Assembly (NCBI GenBank): GCA_949358305.1
Contig: OX442324.1
Location: 9,025,601-9,089,600 of the forward strand
Length of the DNA stretch: 64,000 bases
From: Strigamia acuminata
Taxonomy: Eukaryota > Arthropoda > Chilopoda > Geophilomorpha > Linotaeniidae
Reading direction: 5' to 3'
The translations under genes and the position numbers were made by a program. Positions 11,133-21,740 of this stretch are shown here, in pieces. Each line of letters begins with the position of its first letter. Within the stretch, counting starts at the first letter, position 1. The notes under the pieces are model-generated. The model made no database searches, was not told where the DNA came from, and worked only from the letters and a program-made list of their open reading frames with translations.

Positions 11133-14100
11133 TTAGGAATGACGTATCCGATGAAAATCAAAAATGTTCGCAATCAGTAGATTAAGCCGGTCCGCACTTA
11201 ACCACTTGGTGAATATGTCAGAGACGTTTATGCTCCCGGGTATTTTCCTCAGTTCGAAACGTCCCTCGGAATGCCACTCCCTGAGCCAGTGGAACTTCAC
11301 ACGGATGTACTTCGTGCGTGAATTTTCCACGTCATTGGTCGAGAACTGGATGGATGCCAATGCGTCCGAAAATATGATGGGCTTGGAAACACGATTGAGC
11401 AATGGAAGCTCGGAGTAAATGTGGTCAAGCCAATAAAGCTCTTTGACGACCTCCATTAATGCTACAAACTCCGCTTCCATTGTCGAAGCTGCGACGCTGG
11501 TCTGTTTTTTACATGACCATCCAATCGGTGTGTTCCCAATGAACGCAATATATCCACCAAAACTCAGGGAAGTAGCCACATCGCTGGCCCACGATGCGTC
11601 CGTGTAGGCCCAGAGTTGTCCCGATGTGCAGTTAGACAGTTCAATACAATAATTCGCGGTGTTAGCTACGTAACGTAGGACTTGAAGCAATGCTTTGATG
11701 TGTGCCGCGGTATAACAATTGTTGTACTGAGACAGAGTAATCACGGAATATAATATATCCGGTCGGGTTCGAGATGCCAAGAACAGAAGGGATCCAATCA
11801 GCGATCTGTATGGGAAATCTGCCAAATTTTCTTTTGGTCCCTTGACTAAAGTTGTTCCAGGTGTGACAGGCACTTTAATGACGTTGTCTGCCGTTATGCC
11901 AAACTTCTTTAACAGTTTCTCGATGAATACGCTTTGAATCATGAAAGTTTGGCCCATATGTCGCACGAATTCGACTCCCAGCAGTTTGGTTATTGGTCCC
12001 AAGTCCACAATCTCGAATTTACTGCTGATCAGTTGGAGTACTTGGGTCAAAATGCTCTTAGACGAATAAAATAGAACTATATCGTCCACGTAGACGAGCA
12101 TGACCGCTGATTTGCCGAAAACGTAGACACAGTTGCAGGCGGGCATCTTGCGAAAACCTAACTCTTTGAGAGTCTCGTCCAATTTTTGATACCATTCACG
12201 ACCGGACTGGTGTAACCCGTATAACGATTTCGTGAGCAACCAAACATTTTCCGGATCATCACACATTGCGCCTGCAGGAATTCTCATATAAATTCGATGT
12301 TTAAGCTCTCCATATAAGTAGGCGCATTTTATGTCGAGGTGAGTGTCTTGCCATCCTTTGAGGACCACGAGGAGGCAAAAGAAGAAACGGATAAGCACGA
12401 AATTTACAACTGGGCTGAAAACTTCGTCGAAGTCAATCCCAATGGTTTGGCGAAAGCCTTGCGCTACTAATCTCGCACGGTAACGATTGATCTTTCCGGT
12501 CGCGTCCGTTTTTAATTTAAAAATCCATTTACAGCCCAGTATTGTTGTATTTGGCGGTTTAGGCACTTCCTGATACACCTCCCTTTTCTTGAAGGTTCCG
12601 AGCTCCTCATCGATGGCTTCACGCCATTTTGGTGCATCAGGGAATTTCCCAGCTTCGGAATAACTGGACGGTTCACGGCGGCATAAATGGATAATGGGTC
12701 GAATTAGAGGAACCTCAGGCAATTGGTGTTCCATGTTGCCGAAGAAGAAAAGGTCATCATCGTAGATAATGCCCTCTTTATCACAATACTCTCGAATGTT
12801 CGGTTTTGAGCGCAGCCGTAAGCCTGGTTTCGGGAAGTAGTACACATCTATCTTTATTTGTCCGGGGAATTGATCTTTCCTCAGATGTTCCTCCCGTTTC
12901 CAGTGGCTACAAGGACCGGTGCCACCTACGTAACGCCATTTATAAGATGTAGTGGCTGTAGGGATGATTGTTGGAACAACAGTGTGAGTTTCAGTCGGCG
13001 CTGGTGGCGGACGATGCGTTGGTCCAGAGCCCCGACGTGCCGTTACGAAAGGATTAGGTGAACCCGGAGGTGAATTGTCCGGGGTATGAAAAGGTGACAC
13101 TGTCGGAGTCAAAACAGGAGACGGTTTCGGAGTTGGAACCCGAACTGGTGGAGAAGGCGGTGGAGAAATACCTCCCACGGCACCTTGGGGTGTTGAATCG
13201 TCCGAATCATAATCACTCGACGTGTTCTGGTCTTCCGAGTCCGACATTCTGGCTGGCCAATCAGAATAACCAACGTTGTCGTCAAAATTCACCCTTGACG
13301 TCGTCGTAGGAACAGACTGGGCATTAAGATCTTCAGTCAATGACGTTTGTCGTCGAGAATTGTGACTCGATCGTCGAAAAGACTGTTTTTCATCAATCTG
13401 TACATGAATTGTTTCGATTACTTTATCATCAATGGGGTTCCAGACACGATATCCTCTGGTTCCTGTCGCATAACCAACGAGAAACCCTTCCCAAGCTCGT
13501 GATTCGAATTTGCTTCTACCAGGGGCTGTGTAGTGGACCCAGCATTTAGATCCAATCTTGCGAAGGTGTCGGAGAGAAAGAGCTCGTTGGCGCCAGAGAA
13601 TGTAAGGGACCTCATTGTTCAATCTGGAATGGGGACTTCTGTTCTTGACGTATGCAAAATTGACGGCAATCTCGGCCCAAAGCTCAAGAGGAAGTTGAGT
13701 TTCATCCAAAATTGCACGAAAATGGTCGGCCATCGTCCTATTTATTCGTTCGGCCGTTCCATTCATCTGAGGGGATGCAGGGTTAGTCCTCTGCGCTTGA
13801 ATTCCAGAATCGTTGAGATATTTGGTAAATTCGTTGGAAATAAATTCCCCGCCTCGATCAGTCCGTATGGCTTTGATTCGAGTATTTGCTACTCGCTCGA
13901 CACGGGAGACAAAGTCTTTAAAACACTGAAAAGTTTGTGATTTCTGGGCGATGGGAATTATCCAAGTATAACGAGTGGCGTCGTCAATAATTGTTAGAAC
14001 GTAGCGAGCACCGCCGAATGATGTCGCAGGTGCTGGCCCCCAAAGATCCATATGCATCAGATCTAATGCCTTAGTGGTAATTGGATGTGGATCTGGTTTA

Positions 14101-15929
14101 TGCGACGCTCGAATTGATTTAGCGATTCGGCAATGATTGCAGGCGAGCTCTTGGCGAACTTCTTCCGGTGTAAAACCATAAACTTGTGGGTTGTTGGCCA
14201 AAAGTCTAATGGCATTGGCGTGTAAATGCCCTAACCGGCTGTGCCAAAGTCCCGTACTGTCCTTCTTTGACGTTGCAGTAGCAATTGGTTTTTGACCATT
14301 CTGCTTAATCTGCTTGCCTGGATTGGATTTGGGAGGAATGCTATTCAGGGCCGTAGCATAGGACGGGACAATGGGGTTGGAATTGGTAAGGACAGGTGTA
14401 GGTACGGGAGGAGGATGGAAAGTCTGAGGAAGGAGATTTTTAGGCACTGGATTTGGCAACTCGATGCGAAAATCAGTAATGTCTCTTGTCTTCGACTTCT
14501 TGGATGCTTTCTTAATTTTTGGAAAATCTTCCTCAATCGTAACCATAGTTTTGGGATTTGTAGATGGCAAAACCTCATTTTGAACTTGAGGATTGTTCAC
14601 AGTAACTGTCGTGGGCGGACGCAATCCATCGACGTAATACAATCCTCCCTTTTGTCTCGCGCGGAGGACGCTGTGTCTAATATCGGTTTCATACACATTT
14701 ATTTCGGAATTAAATATGTGGATGTGGTGTTTATTATTGTCTATCCGCGATACCGAGATGAGGTTCGCCTCGAAGTTCGGAGCATACAAGACTTCGTGTA
14801 GATTCACCACACATTCGCAATTGTCAATAAAGGTCTGAATTCGCACAGTTCCTTTTCCAGTAACCTGTGAATGGCCTTGGCCTAACTCAATGTCAAAAGG
14901 TGTAACTGGTTGAAAATCCGAAAACCAAGCCTTGACGTGAGAAACATGGTCCGTTGCCCCACAATCGACGATCCATTCCGAATTTTGCATGAAGTGTGCA
15001 ATTGGGACCTCAACTTGTGGTGGCGCATTCAAAAAGAAGTTGGACTCTCTTCGAACTTGAGAATTCCCCCTTGGTTTCGAATTATCTTGTTGATTTGCCT
15101 TCTGCTTGCGTTTACGGCTGGAACTGCGTGATTTGCGTTGAAAAGTGGCAGTTGGGCGATTTTTGTCAATTCTATTTGGATTCGGAGGATGTGGACAGCG
15201 ATTCGCATAATGGCCCATGTCCCCGCAGTTATAACACTGAATTTGAGTTAATGGTCGTGAAGGGCGCGATTGGTCCCGTCCACGACGTTCATTGGCAAAA
15301 GCTTGAGATGACGAATTCGGATTATCCCGGGAAGAAATGGATTTGAGCCGGAGATATTCCGAAAGTAATTGGTCAGCTACTTTAATCGGCTTGAAGTCGT
15401 CGTCTGGCCAATGATATATTGCAAAAGAAACTTGGGAATATTCGCTGGGCAACATGTCCAAATACTGATAAGCTTTATGGTCATCTGATATTGTTTCTTT
15501 CACATCAGTCAATTTTCGGACGTGATCGTCCACTCTGCCGATGAAATCTACCATCTCTTCGCCAGGTAAGAGATGAAGACCAAGAAACTCGCGGCGCATA
15601 GCGGCCTTGCGAGCACGAGAAGATGGTGCATACACTTTTGCGAGGGCGTCCCATGACTCCTTTGGTGTATTGCAGGGATCTAAGACGGATCGTTTCGCCT
15701 CGCTCACTTGGCAGTAAATTAAACCCAATGCACGGTCCTTTCTTTTCTTGTACTTTTTCAATTCCTTGTCATTAAATGTCTTAAGGTCGGCTTCCTCGGT
15801 GTCTTCCGTGACGTGATGCCACAATCCTTCTGACTTCAAATACATGCGCATCGATCTGCGCCATGATTCATAATTTCCGATTGACAAAATCGGAATTTTG
15901 CCGACCGACGCGTCTGAAGACTTGGACAT
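11133..15929 (-). CDS. copia Q Gag-Pol polyprotein, complete, with MBD-like domain
   Basis: 1598-codon single ORF; I use the ATG at 15929, since the upstream extension begins at a GTG. Order: UBN2-type Gag (residues ~15-215, YESWRRSMRMYL onward), zinc knuckle CYNCGDMGHYANRC, protease with DCGATDH, GAG-pre-integrase (LWHSRLGHLHANA ... CNHCRIAKS), integrase DDE core (DLWGPAPATSFGG, IRTDRGGEF, NGTAERINRT), a Pro-rich linker, an MBD-like segment (residues 1010-1065), RT (WIFKLKTDATG; YVDD at 12081-12092) and RNase H (YTDASWASD, STMEAEF, VSDIFTKW). All catalytic motifs look intact. The protease has Cys in the usual D-S/T-G, a feature shared with P. It supplies all proteins for the element's replication cycle. 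Confidence 0.97.
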   Translation of the reverse strand: MSKSSDASVGKIPILSIGNYESWRRSMRMYLKSEGLWHHVTEDTEEADLKTFNDKELKKYKKRKDRALGLIYCQVSEAKRSVLDPCNTPKESWDALAKVYAPSSRARKAAMRREFLGLHLLPGEEMVDFIGRVDDHVRKLTDVKETISDDHKAYQYLDMLPSEYSQVSFAIYHWPDDDFKPIKVADQLLSEYLRLKSISSRDNPNSSSQAFANERRGRDQSRPSRPLTQIQCYNCGDMGHYANRCPHPPNPNRIDKNRPTATFQRKSRSSSRKRKQKANQQDNSKPRGNSQVRRESNFFLNAPPQVEVPIAHFMQNSEWIVDCGATDHVSHVKAWFSDFQPVTPFDIELGQGHSQVTGKGTVRIQTFIDNCECVVNLHEVLYAPNFEANLISVSRIDNNKHHIHIFNSEINVYETDIRHSVLRARQKGGLYYVDGLRPPTTVTVNNPQVQNEVLPSTNPKTMVTIEEDFPKIKKASKKSKTRDITDFRIELPNPVPKNLLPQTFHPPPVPTPVLTNSNPIVPSYATALNSIPPKSNPGKQIKQNGQKPIATATSKKDSTGLWHSRLGHLHANAIRLLANNPQVYGFTPEEVRQELACNHCRIAKSIRASHKPDPHPITTKALDLMHMDLWGPAPATSFGGARYVLTIIDDATRYTWIIPIAQKSQTFQCFKDFVSRVERVANTRIKAIRTDRGGEFISNEFTKYLNDSGIQAQRTNPASPQMNGTAERINRTMADHFRAILDETQLPLELWAEIAVNFAYVKNRSPHSRLNNEVPYILWRQRALSLRHLRKIGSKCWVHYTAPGRSKFESRAWEGFLVGYATGTRGYRVWNPIDDKVIETIHVQIDEKQSFRRSSHNSRRQTSLTEDLNAQSVPTTTSRVNFDDNVGYSDWPARMSDSEDQNTSSDYDSDDSTPQGAVGGISPPPSPPVRVPTPKPSPVLTPTVSPFHTPDNSPPGSPNPFVTARRGSGPTHRPPPAPTETHTVVPTIIPTATTSYKWRYVGGTGPCSHWKREEHLRKDQFPGQIKIDVYYFPKPGLRLRSKPNIREYCDKEGIIYDDDLFFFGNMEHQLPEVPLIRPIIHLCRREPSSYSEAGKFPDAPKWREAIDEELGTFKKREVYQEVPKPPNTTILGCKWIFKLKTDATGKINRYRARLVAQGFRQTIGIDFDEVFSPVVNFVLIRFFFCLLVVLKGWQDTHLDIKCAYLYGELKHRIYMRIPAGAMCDDPENVWLLTKSLYGLHQSGREWYQKLDETLKELGFRKMPACNCVYVFGKSAVMLVYVDDIVLFYSSKSILTQVLQLISSKFEIVDLGPITKLLGVEFVRHMGQTFMIQSVFIEKLLKKFGITADNVIKVPVTPGTTLVKGPKENLADFPYRSLIGSLLFLASRTRPDILYSVITLSQYNNCYTAAHIKALLQVLRYVANTANYCIELSNCTSGQLWAYTDASWASDVATSLSFGGYIAFIGNTPIGWSCKKQTSVAASTMEAEFVALMEVVKELYWLDHIYSELPLLNRVSKPIIFSDALASIQFSTNDVENSRTKYIRVKFHWLREWHSEGRFELRKIPGSINVSDIFTKWLSADRLNLLIANIFDFHRIRHS
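12735..12902 (-). other. MBD-like segment of copia Q
   Basis: 56 codons between integrase and RT: W-K-R at the start, LRKDQ loop, then D-V-Y-Y, P-x-P-G, L-R-S-K, YC, and FFFGN at the end. Compared with the MeCP2 MBD, the Trp, both Arg of the first strand and loop, the Asp, and the RSK triplet line up with one extra residue in the loop. Function in methyl-CpG recognition is inferred from this pattern only. Confidence 0.6.
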
Positions 15930-16669
15930 CGTGAAAAGAAGCACTGACACAGGGAATGACTAAATTTGATTGAAGCACTGAGACTGGACGTCTCGAAGCA
16001 CAAAACGTCGCACTGAGAATCGGAGCACTGTCAAGGCGGAAACCACGATGGGGAACCGATGCTACAATCGGTTTAAAAACCTTAGGCAAGTATCCCCCTA
16101 ACGTCCTTTGCAAGCCACCTGGGGCCACGGGAGTGTTAGGTGGCGCAGGGATAGCCTTGCCCAAGAATACTAGCTTCACGTGCCCGAATGGACGAAGGGT
16201 GAAGCCGAATCTAATTGACCCCCAAAAACTTAAACCTATCTTAAAATTAACAAAGTATATTGCGACTACTGTAGGGAGAGAATGATTAGTGATATGTTGA
16301 GATGAGATGAGCGACGACGGCGAGTTATCACGTCGAAAATCGTCGGTTTGCATCAAAACTCGTCGATTTACATCAGAACGCGAAAATCGTCGCGAAAACT
16401 TCAAAAATCGTCGTAAATCCTGGAAAAATCGTCGAAAATCTGTGTAACTCAAGTACCGACACGCCGTACAAGGTGCACTGCACGTGGGAAAATTCCAAAA
16501 TCGTCGAAAAATCGGTTGAAAATGATGAAAATCGTCGAAAATGGCGGCCGTCGGGTGAAAATCTGAAAATACACAAACTCGGCGCGAATTTTCGCGAATT
16601 TCGCGAAAATGGCGTCGATAATTAGCAATAAATAACACGATGGGTCGTCCCCAGCTCTCTGCTACCACT
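15930..16669 (-). other. 5' leader of copia Q with PBS
   Basis: 740-bp untranslated leader. Directly beside the 5' LTR the minus strand reads AGTGGTAGCAGAGAGCTGGG; its TGGTAGCAGAG matches the complement of an initiator Met tRNA 3' end for 11 bases and then diverges, so the PBS is partial. The plus-strand motif AAAATCGTCG recurs about six times between 16330 and 16540. The minus strand is open across leader and LTR (15868-16869, 333 codons), but I do not consider this a gene. Confidence 0.6.
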
Positions 16670-17169
16670 TGTAGCGTGGTGAAAAAATAAAACGGGCCAG
16701 TGGAAGCTATTAATGGCCGAAATGAGCGTAATAATGACGACGTGGCACGGGCGCGCTTCTCCGCACGGCCTCGTGAAAACGTGTGTGTTTGCCACTTATC
16801 AAACGTGGCAAACAAAGAACAAAAGCTTAATAAAAAGCCTAAATAAAACGGTTTAATGAAAATATACACTTACATACTGCTATAAATGAAGAGAATACAT
16901 AAAGGCGACCGTCCTGTGCGGGAGACGCCATGTTGGATAACAAAAGCAAAAACGATAAGACACCATCTGGTGCTCACTTTACTAAGCGACAATATTTCAC
17001 ATTAAGTGAAAATTAAAGAAAATGATAAAGGGCGCATGGTGCTCAATGCTTAAAATACGATATGTATCAAAACTAGATACATAAGTGGGGAAAACAAAAC
17101 ATATACATTATAAATAAATAAAGGAAAAACTCTGTAATTGTGAAATAATAAATGATCTCTTGATCTACA
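16670..17169 (-). repeat. 5' LTR of copia Q
   Basis: 500 bp, apparently identical to 10424-10923. It adjoins the leader and gag start on the minus strand. After it comes the second copy of the ACATC target duplication (17170-17174), then the resumed P coding sequence. Confidence 0.95.
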
Positions 17170-19304
17170 ACATCATCACTGAATGAAACTGACTGTTGTC
17201 CGGGACTGGTAAATGATTCCTCAGGTCGTTGGGTCGAAGTTCTGATGGATTTACGATACGACTGTCGTTCGTCGACCTTGACATGGATAGATTCATAGAC
17301 TTTGTTATTGACCGGGTTCCAAATTCTGTATCCACGGGTCCCTGTGGCGTAGCCGACTAAATACCCCTCCCAGGCCCGCGGATCCAGCTTCTTGCGGCCT
17401 GGTGCGGTGAAATGCACCCAGCATTTAGATCCTAGTTTGCGTAGGTGTCGTAATGACAAGGCTCTCTGCCGCCAAAGGATGTAAGGGACTTGATTGTTTA
17501 GCCGTGAATGAGGACTCCGATTTTTGATGTAAGAAAACGAAACTGCAAGTTCGGCCCAGAGCGCTTCCGGTAATTTGGTTTCGGATAGGACTGCACGAAA
17601 GTTGTCGGCCATTGTCCGATTTATGCGCTCGGCCGTGCCATTCATCTGTGGCGATGACGGGTTCGTTCGCTGTCCCTGAATACCCTTGTCTTGAAGGTAG
17701 CGGAGAAACTCATTCGACAAAAATTCGCCGCCTCGATCGGTACGTATCGCTTTGACGCTTGTTTCTTGTATTCGCTCGACTCTTGCCACAAAGTCTTTGA
17801 AAGATGCGAAAACCTGCGATTTCTGGGCTAATGGAATGATCCAACAATAGCGAGTGGCGTCGTCAATGATAGTGAGTACAAAACGCGCTCCTCCGAATGA
17901 TGGGGCGGGAGCCGGTCCCCAAACATCCATGTGGAGAAGGTCCAATGGTTTAGACGTAGAAGGGTTCGGGTCGGGTTTATGTGATGCTCTCGTAGACTTT
18001 GCGATACGACAGTCATTGCAGGCCAGCTCTCGTTGAACTTCTCCCGGTTCCATCCCGTAGACTTGGTCGTTAGCGGCCAAAAGTTTCATCGCGTTGGTAT
18101 GTAAATGGCCTAAGCGACTATGCCATAAACCGGTGGCATCCTTGACGGAAGTCGGATTGGCGATGATCTTCTTTTGTGATTGAGAATTGCCACCAAGCGG
18201 AGGGAAGGCGTTCATGGTCGGAATAGATTGTAACGCAGTTGCATAGGATGGGAGGATAGGCGGGTTGGTGAGGGTGTGTGTGAGTGTAGGAACAGGAGGA
18301 GGGATAGAATTGACTGGGATAGGAACTTGTTGGTTAGGAATTGGCTTCGCATTCTCAACAGGTGGCATCACTATCCGAAAGTCTGTGATCGGTCTTTTCC
18401 CCTTTCTCTGTTTTGGGATGTTGATAAAATCCTCTTCGGTCGTTACGAATGTTTGGACCGGTGGGGTGGTCGGTTCGGTCGCCGCAATATTTATCGGTTG
18501 AGCTGGCGTAGAAATCGTCGTCGCAAATGTCGGTGTCGAACACAAGCCGTCCACGTAATATAAACCGCCTCTCTCTTTTGCACGAATGAGAGGGCTACGA
18601 ATGTCTGTTTGATAAACATGAATCTCACTGTTGAAGATGTGAATGTGATGTCGAGCCTTATCTATCTTCGAAACCGAAATCAAGTTTGCCTCGAAATTCG
18701 GCGCGTATAAGACATTTGTCAAGTTCACGGTGCAGCGGGTCTTATCGATGGCTAAAAGAAGTCGGACGGTTCCCTTTCCTGTTACTTGGGATTTCCCCTG
18801 CCCGAGTTCGATATCGAAGGGAATGCAATCGGCGAAATCGGTGAACCAGGCACGGACATGCGAAACATGGTCTGTGGCACCGCAGTCCAGTATCCACTCG
18901 TTGGATTGCATAAAATGGGCGACTGGACGATGAATAACTTGCGGTGCATTGACGAAAAATGTCCCCTCTCGATGCGGATGGGAACTTTCGCAGGGCCGGT
19001 TGGGATTTGATTTCGTAGCGGCGTTCTTGTTTCGTTGTCGACTCTTACTGCGTGACGAGCGTTGCACTGAAACCATTGGCTGATTCGGATTTTGACGACG
19101 TGGGAGCGGACATCGATTGGCATAGTGCCCAAATTGTTCGCAATTAAAACATTTGATAGTCGACAGATCACGAGGGCCAGATTTATTGCGTTGACGGAAT
19201 TGCCCTTTTTCAGAAGCGTGAGCCGTCGATGGAGTTGTCCCGAATAGTCCAATCGATTTCATGTCGGGAATCAAATCACTCGAAGAATGGGCTGGTTTCT
19301 GCAT
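17170..19304 (-). pseudogene. copia P Gag-Pol, 5' half: truncated Gag, protease, integrase
   Basis: Minus-strand reading from ATG 19304 (MQKPAHSSS). Compared with Q, nearly the whole UBN2 Gag domain (about 200 residues) is missing: the start runs almost directly into the zinc knuckle CFNCEQFGHYANRC. Protease (ILDCGATDH), GAG-pre-integrase (LWHSRLGHLHTNA, CNDCRIAKS) and integrase DDE core (DVWGPAPAPSFGG, IRTDRGGEF, NGTAERINRT) follow without stops, until Q interrupts at 17169 in SFSDDV. Removing Q and one ACATC joins it in frame to DVRYH at 10423. The Gag deletion alone would make P dependent on Gag from other copies. Confidence 0.9.
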
Positions 19305-20504
19305 CGCTGAACGAAGAACAAAACACGACGCGGAAAACACAAAGGCTCAGAGAATGGCACTGTCGAAAGGCACTGAATCGGAGCACTGAACTGGCGCACT
19401 TCACTAGCACTTGAGGTTCGAAGCGGAAAGACCAGAATTGGGAGGCAATGCTACAATTGCCTGATAACCCGTGATAAGTGTCCCCCTGACGTCCTTTGTG
19501 ATCGCCTAGGATCGCGGGAGTGTCAGGTGGCGCAGGGCTCAGCCTTATCACAGAATACAATGGCGCGGTGCTCGGAATCGAGCGTAGGGCACCAAGGATA
19601 CTAAATGACCCACCAAAATCCCCTCTTAAAACTAACAAAGTAAAATCGAAAAAGGCGAAATAGGTGAATCGATTGCGGCTGCAATCCTCGTGCAAATGAG
19701 GGCACGGCTCGGCTTTCTCGAAAAGCCGGAGAAAACGCAGTTCGGACGTTAATGTCCGAACTCTTCTCGATAAATCGAGGCTCTTCTTCCACTTGAGAGA
19801 TCGCAGATAACCGCCGTTCACCGGGGAACTAAGCGGCGAACAATCGAGTGTTCGATTCTCGTTGTAACTGCCGCTCTTTGCTAAGCAGTGTCGTGAATCG
19901 AAAATGGCGTGAAATCTGCGAAATAAAGAAATTTCTCTCGAAATTTGCGAAACCCGCGTAATTTCGGAGAACATTAACGAAATAATGATGAGACAGACAA
20001 CCCCGGTTGTCTGTGAACGTCGGTGGGACGTCGCCGACGTAATTGAAACGAAAATCGATGATTAATCTACAAATAAATAACGTTTGCCTCGAAATTTGCG
20101 AAGAACGCACAAAATCGGGCAAAATTAAACGAAAAATGGCGAAATAAACAGCCCCAGCTGTCTAAATCGTCGGTGACACGTCTGGGAATGTAGCAGAGGA
20201 GTGTATTGCACGAATTGTGCAATCCACAGGAAACAAGTCGGAAATCGTCGAATCCTACAAATAAGCAAAATTTGTCTCGAAATTCGCGAATCCTGCGGAA
20301 TTTCGGACAAAATTAAACGTTGAATCGTGAGATAAGCAGCACAGGCTGCTTGTGAACGTCGGTGAAACGTTTTTGGACGTTCGTACGACGAAAATCAAAC
20401 CGAAAATGACCGCAATCTGAAACGAAATTAATTTCGGCGCAAAAATCGCAAATTTCGCGAATTTCACGTCGAAAATTAACAAAATAAATGTGGAATTGGG
20501 CAGC
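19305..20504 (-). other. 5' leader of copia P with three hairpin repeats
   Basis: About 1.2 kb without a credible gene. It holds three diverged repeats, each with a short palindrome followed by a conserved CGTCGGTG: AGACAACC/GGTTGTCT at 19995-20012, ACAGC/GCTGT at 20148-20161, and AAGCAGC/GCTGCTT at 20334-20351. Each is preceded by an AATTTCGG..AAATTAACG-like stretch. Structured leader repeats suit genomic RNA packaging or dimerisation, but that is inference. Confidence 0.55.
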
Positions 20505-20522
20505 AACCATCCTCTGCTACCA
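20505..20522 (-). other. primer binding site of copia P (initiator Met tRNA)
   Basis: On the minus strand TGGTAGCAGAGGATGGTT lies one base from the 5' LTR. It is fully complementary to the last 18 bases of a metazoan-type initiator methionine tRNA including CCA. This identifies the likely minus-strand DNA primer and confirms the element's orientation. Confidence 0.9.
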
Positions 20523-20523
20523 A

Positions 20524-21060
20524 TGTAGCAGAGGAGTGCGCAATATTCGGTGGAAATACCGAATGGGAAGCGTGCACAAGGCGTCGCAAATGTGCGATGG
20601 TTAATTCCGATAACGGAAATTGACGGGCGTGCTTCTCCGCACAGCTCCGTGTGTGTGGCCTTGTTTGGCACTTATATCCCGTGCCATACACAAAACAAAC
20701 GATATATAAACTATATTAAACTCTTTTATAAACATAATAACTTACATAACTGCAAAATACACATTGGAAAAGGACTGAGTGGCCAACCTTCATGTAGGCT
20801 GCCATCTTGGATTGAAAAGGCAATATCAAGTGGCACCTAGTGCCGGGAATTAACATTATCATAGGATAAATCATTGAATGTAAGAACAAATCATATGAGA
20901 ATATAAACACTATATGGAATTACATATGTGACAGCGCTAAATAAACATGAATATTGAAAACAATCAAATAATAATTAATATACGCTGAATATCTAAATAC
21001 AATGTGAAAGATAAACGAAATAAATATATTCATCGATAATATGTGGTATTTAGACCAACA
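20524..21060 (-). repeat. 5' LTR of copia P
   Basis: 537 bp, matching 7303-7839 with about three differences by eye. It is followed by the second GATTT target copy (21061-21065) and the resumed gag of gypsy B. Plus-strand bounds are TGTAGCAG and CCAACA. Confidence 0.94.
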
Positions 21061-21065
21061 GATTT

Positions 21066-21740
21066 CGAGACCCCCGAACAGCGCAATATGAGATTAATAG
21101 ATCCATGTGTGTATGGTTTACTATTACCTAACGAACTTACGGAATTAGGCGATCTTTTGGAAAGTGTACAGATAAATTTGGACAACGCATTTGAGGATGC
21201 AGCCAAAGATATTGAGGAGCAAAAAGAATTAATTCAACCAAAAGAGACAATTAAAATTGAACAATCTCCTACTACAATGGCAAGTGTTTCACCAGAATTA
21301 GTGGCAATACAAACGATATTACAAAATTTAGTGGTTAATAGAAGAAATCCAGTTGACTTTGATCCAGCTACAGGAAATATTGACACATGGTTAATTGGAT
21401 ATGAAGATACAATAGCTGACGACACCGAGAGAATTAAACATCTATCAATTGTGCTGAAATCTTCCGCATCATCGTGGTATTTAGATCAACTTCCACTACA
21501 TCCGACTAGAACTTGGATTCAATGGAAAGATGCGTTGAAAACAAAATTTAGACGACAGATAACAACAATTTTGTCGAAATTACAGGCAATGCAGCACAAG
21601 GATGGAACAGCTTTGGAACATATGCAAAAAATATTAGAATGCTTTTTTGCGAGACCATCGTTCACTGAAGAACAAAAGATATTTCATGTGTTCCAGGGAC
21701 TCAAAAAGGTGACTAGAGACAAATTGGTAGTCAACTTTCC
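21066..21740 (+). pseudogene. gypsy element B gag, central piece
   Basis: Reads ETPEQRNMRLIDPCVYGLLL ... to VVNF, a Ty3/gypsy Gag (capsid-like segment with IDTWLIGYED, WYLDQLPLHP, FRRQITTILSKLQ, FFARPSFTEEQK). It is cut at 21740 by BEL element R and continues at 27907. No stop occurs in this piece. An in-frame ATG at 21089 could be an internal start. A near-identical second copy of its 3' part begins at 29001. Confidence 0.85.

Larger units (their letters stand above)
10424..17169 (-). mobile_element. Ty1/copia element Q, intact and very young
   Basis: 6746 bp, minus strand, with two 500-bp LTRs that I could not distinguish by eye and a 5-bp TSD ACATC (10419-10423 and 17170-17174). It is inserted between the integrase and the MBD-like/RT region of copia P. 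One uninterrupted gag-pol ORF, a polypurine tract and a tRNA-like PBS are present, so it is a candidate for a currently active element. Confidence 0.96.
7303..21060 (-). mobile_element. Ty1/copia element P, full length but split by copia Q
   Basis: Minus-strand copia element bounded by 537-bp LTRs and a 5-bp TSD, GATTT at 7298-7302 and 21061-21065. Without Q it would be about 7.0 kb. It sits inside the gag of gypsy B. LTRs differ at about three positions by eye (C/T near 7436, A/C near 7554, C/A near 7827), so it is a fairly recent insertion. The coding region is inactive: Q splits it, gag lacks most of its N-terminal domain, and there is a frameshift before the MBD-like segment. Confidence 0.93.

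Noticed and set aside
15868-16869. 333-codon minus-strand open frame across the copia Q leader and LTR
   Set aside because: It begins in the LTR, crosses the PBS and overlaps gag out of frame; composition is low-complexity Phe/Arg from the AAAATCGTCG repeats. No conserved domain; P's leader frame is broken.
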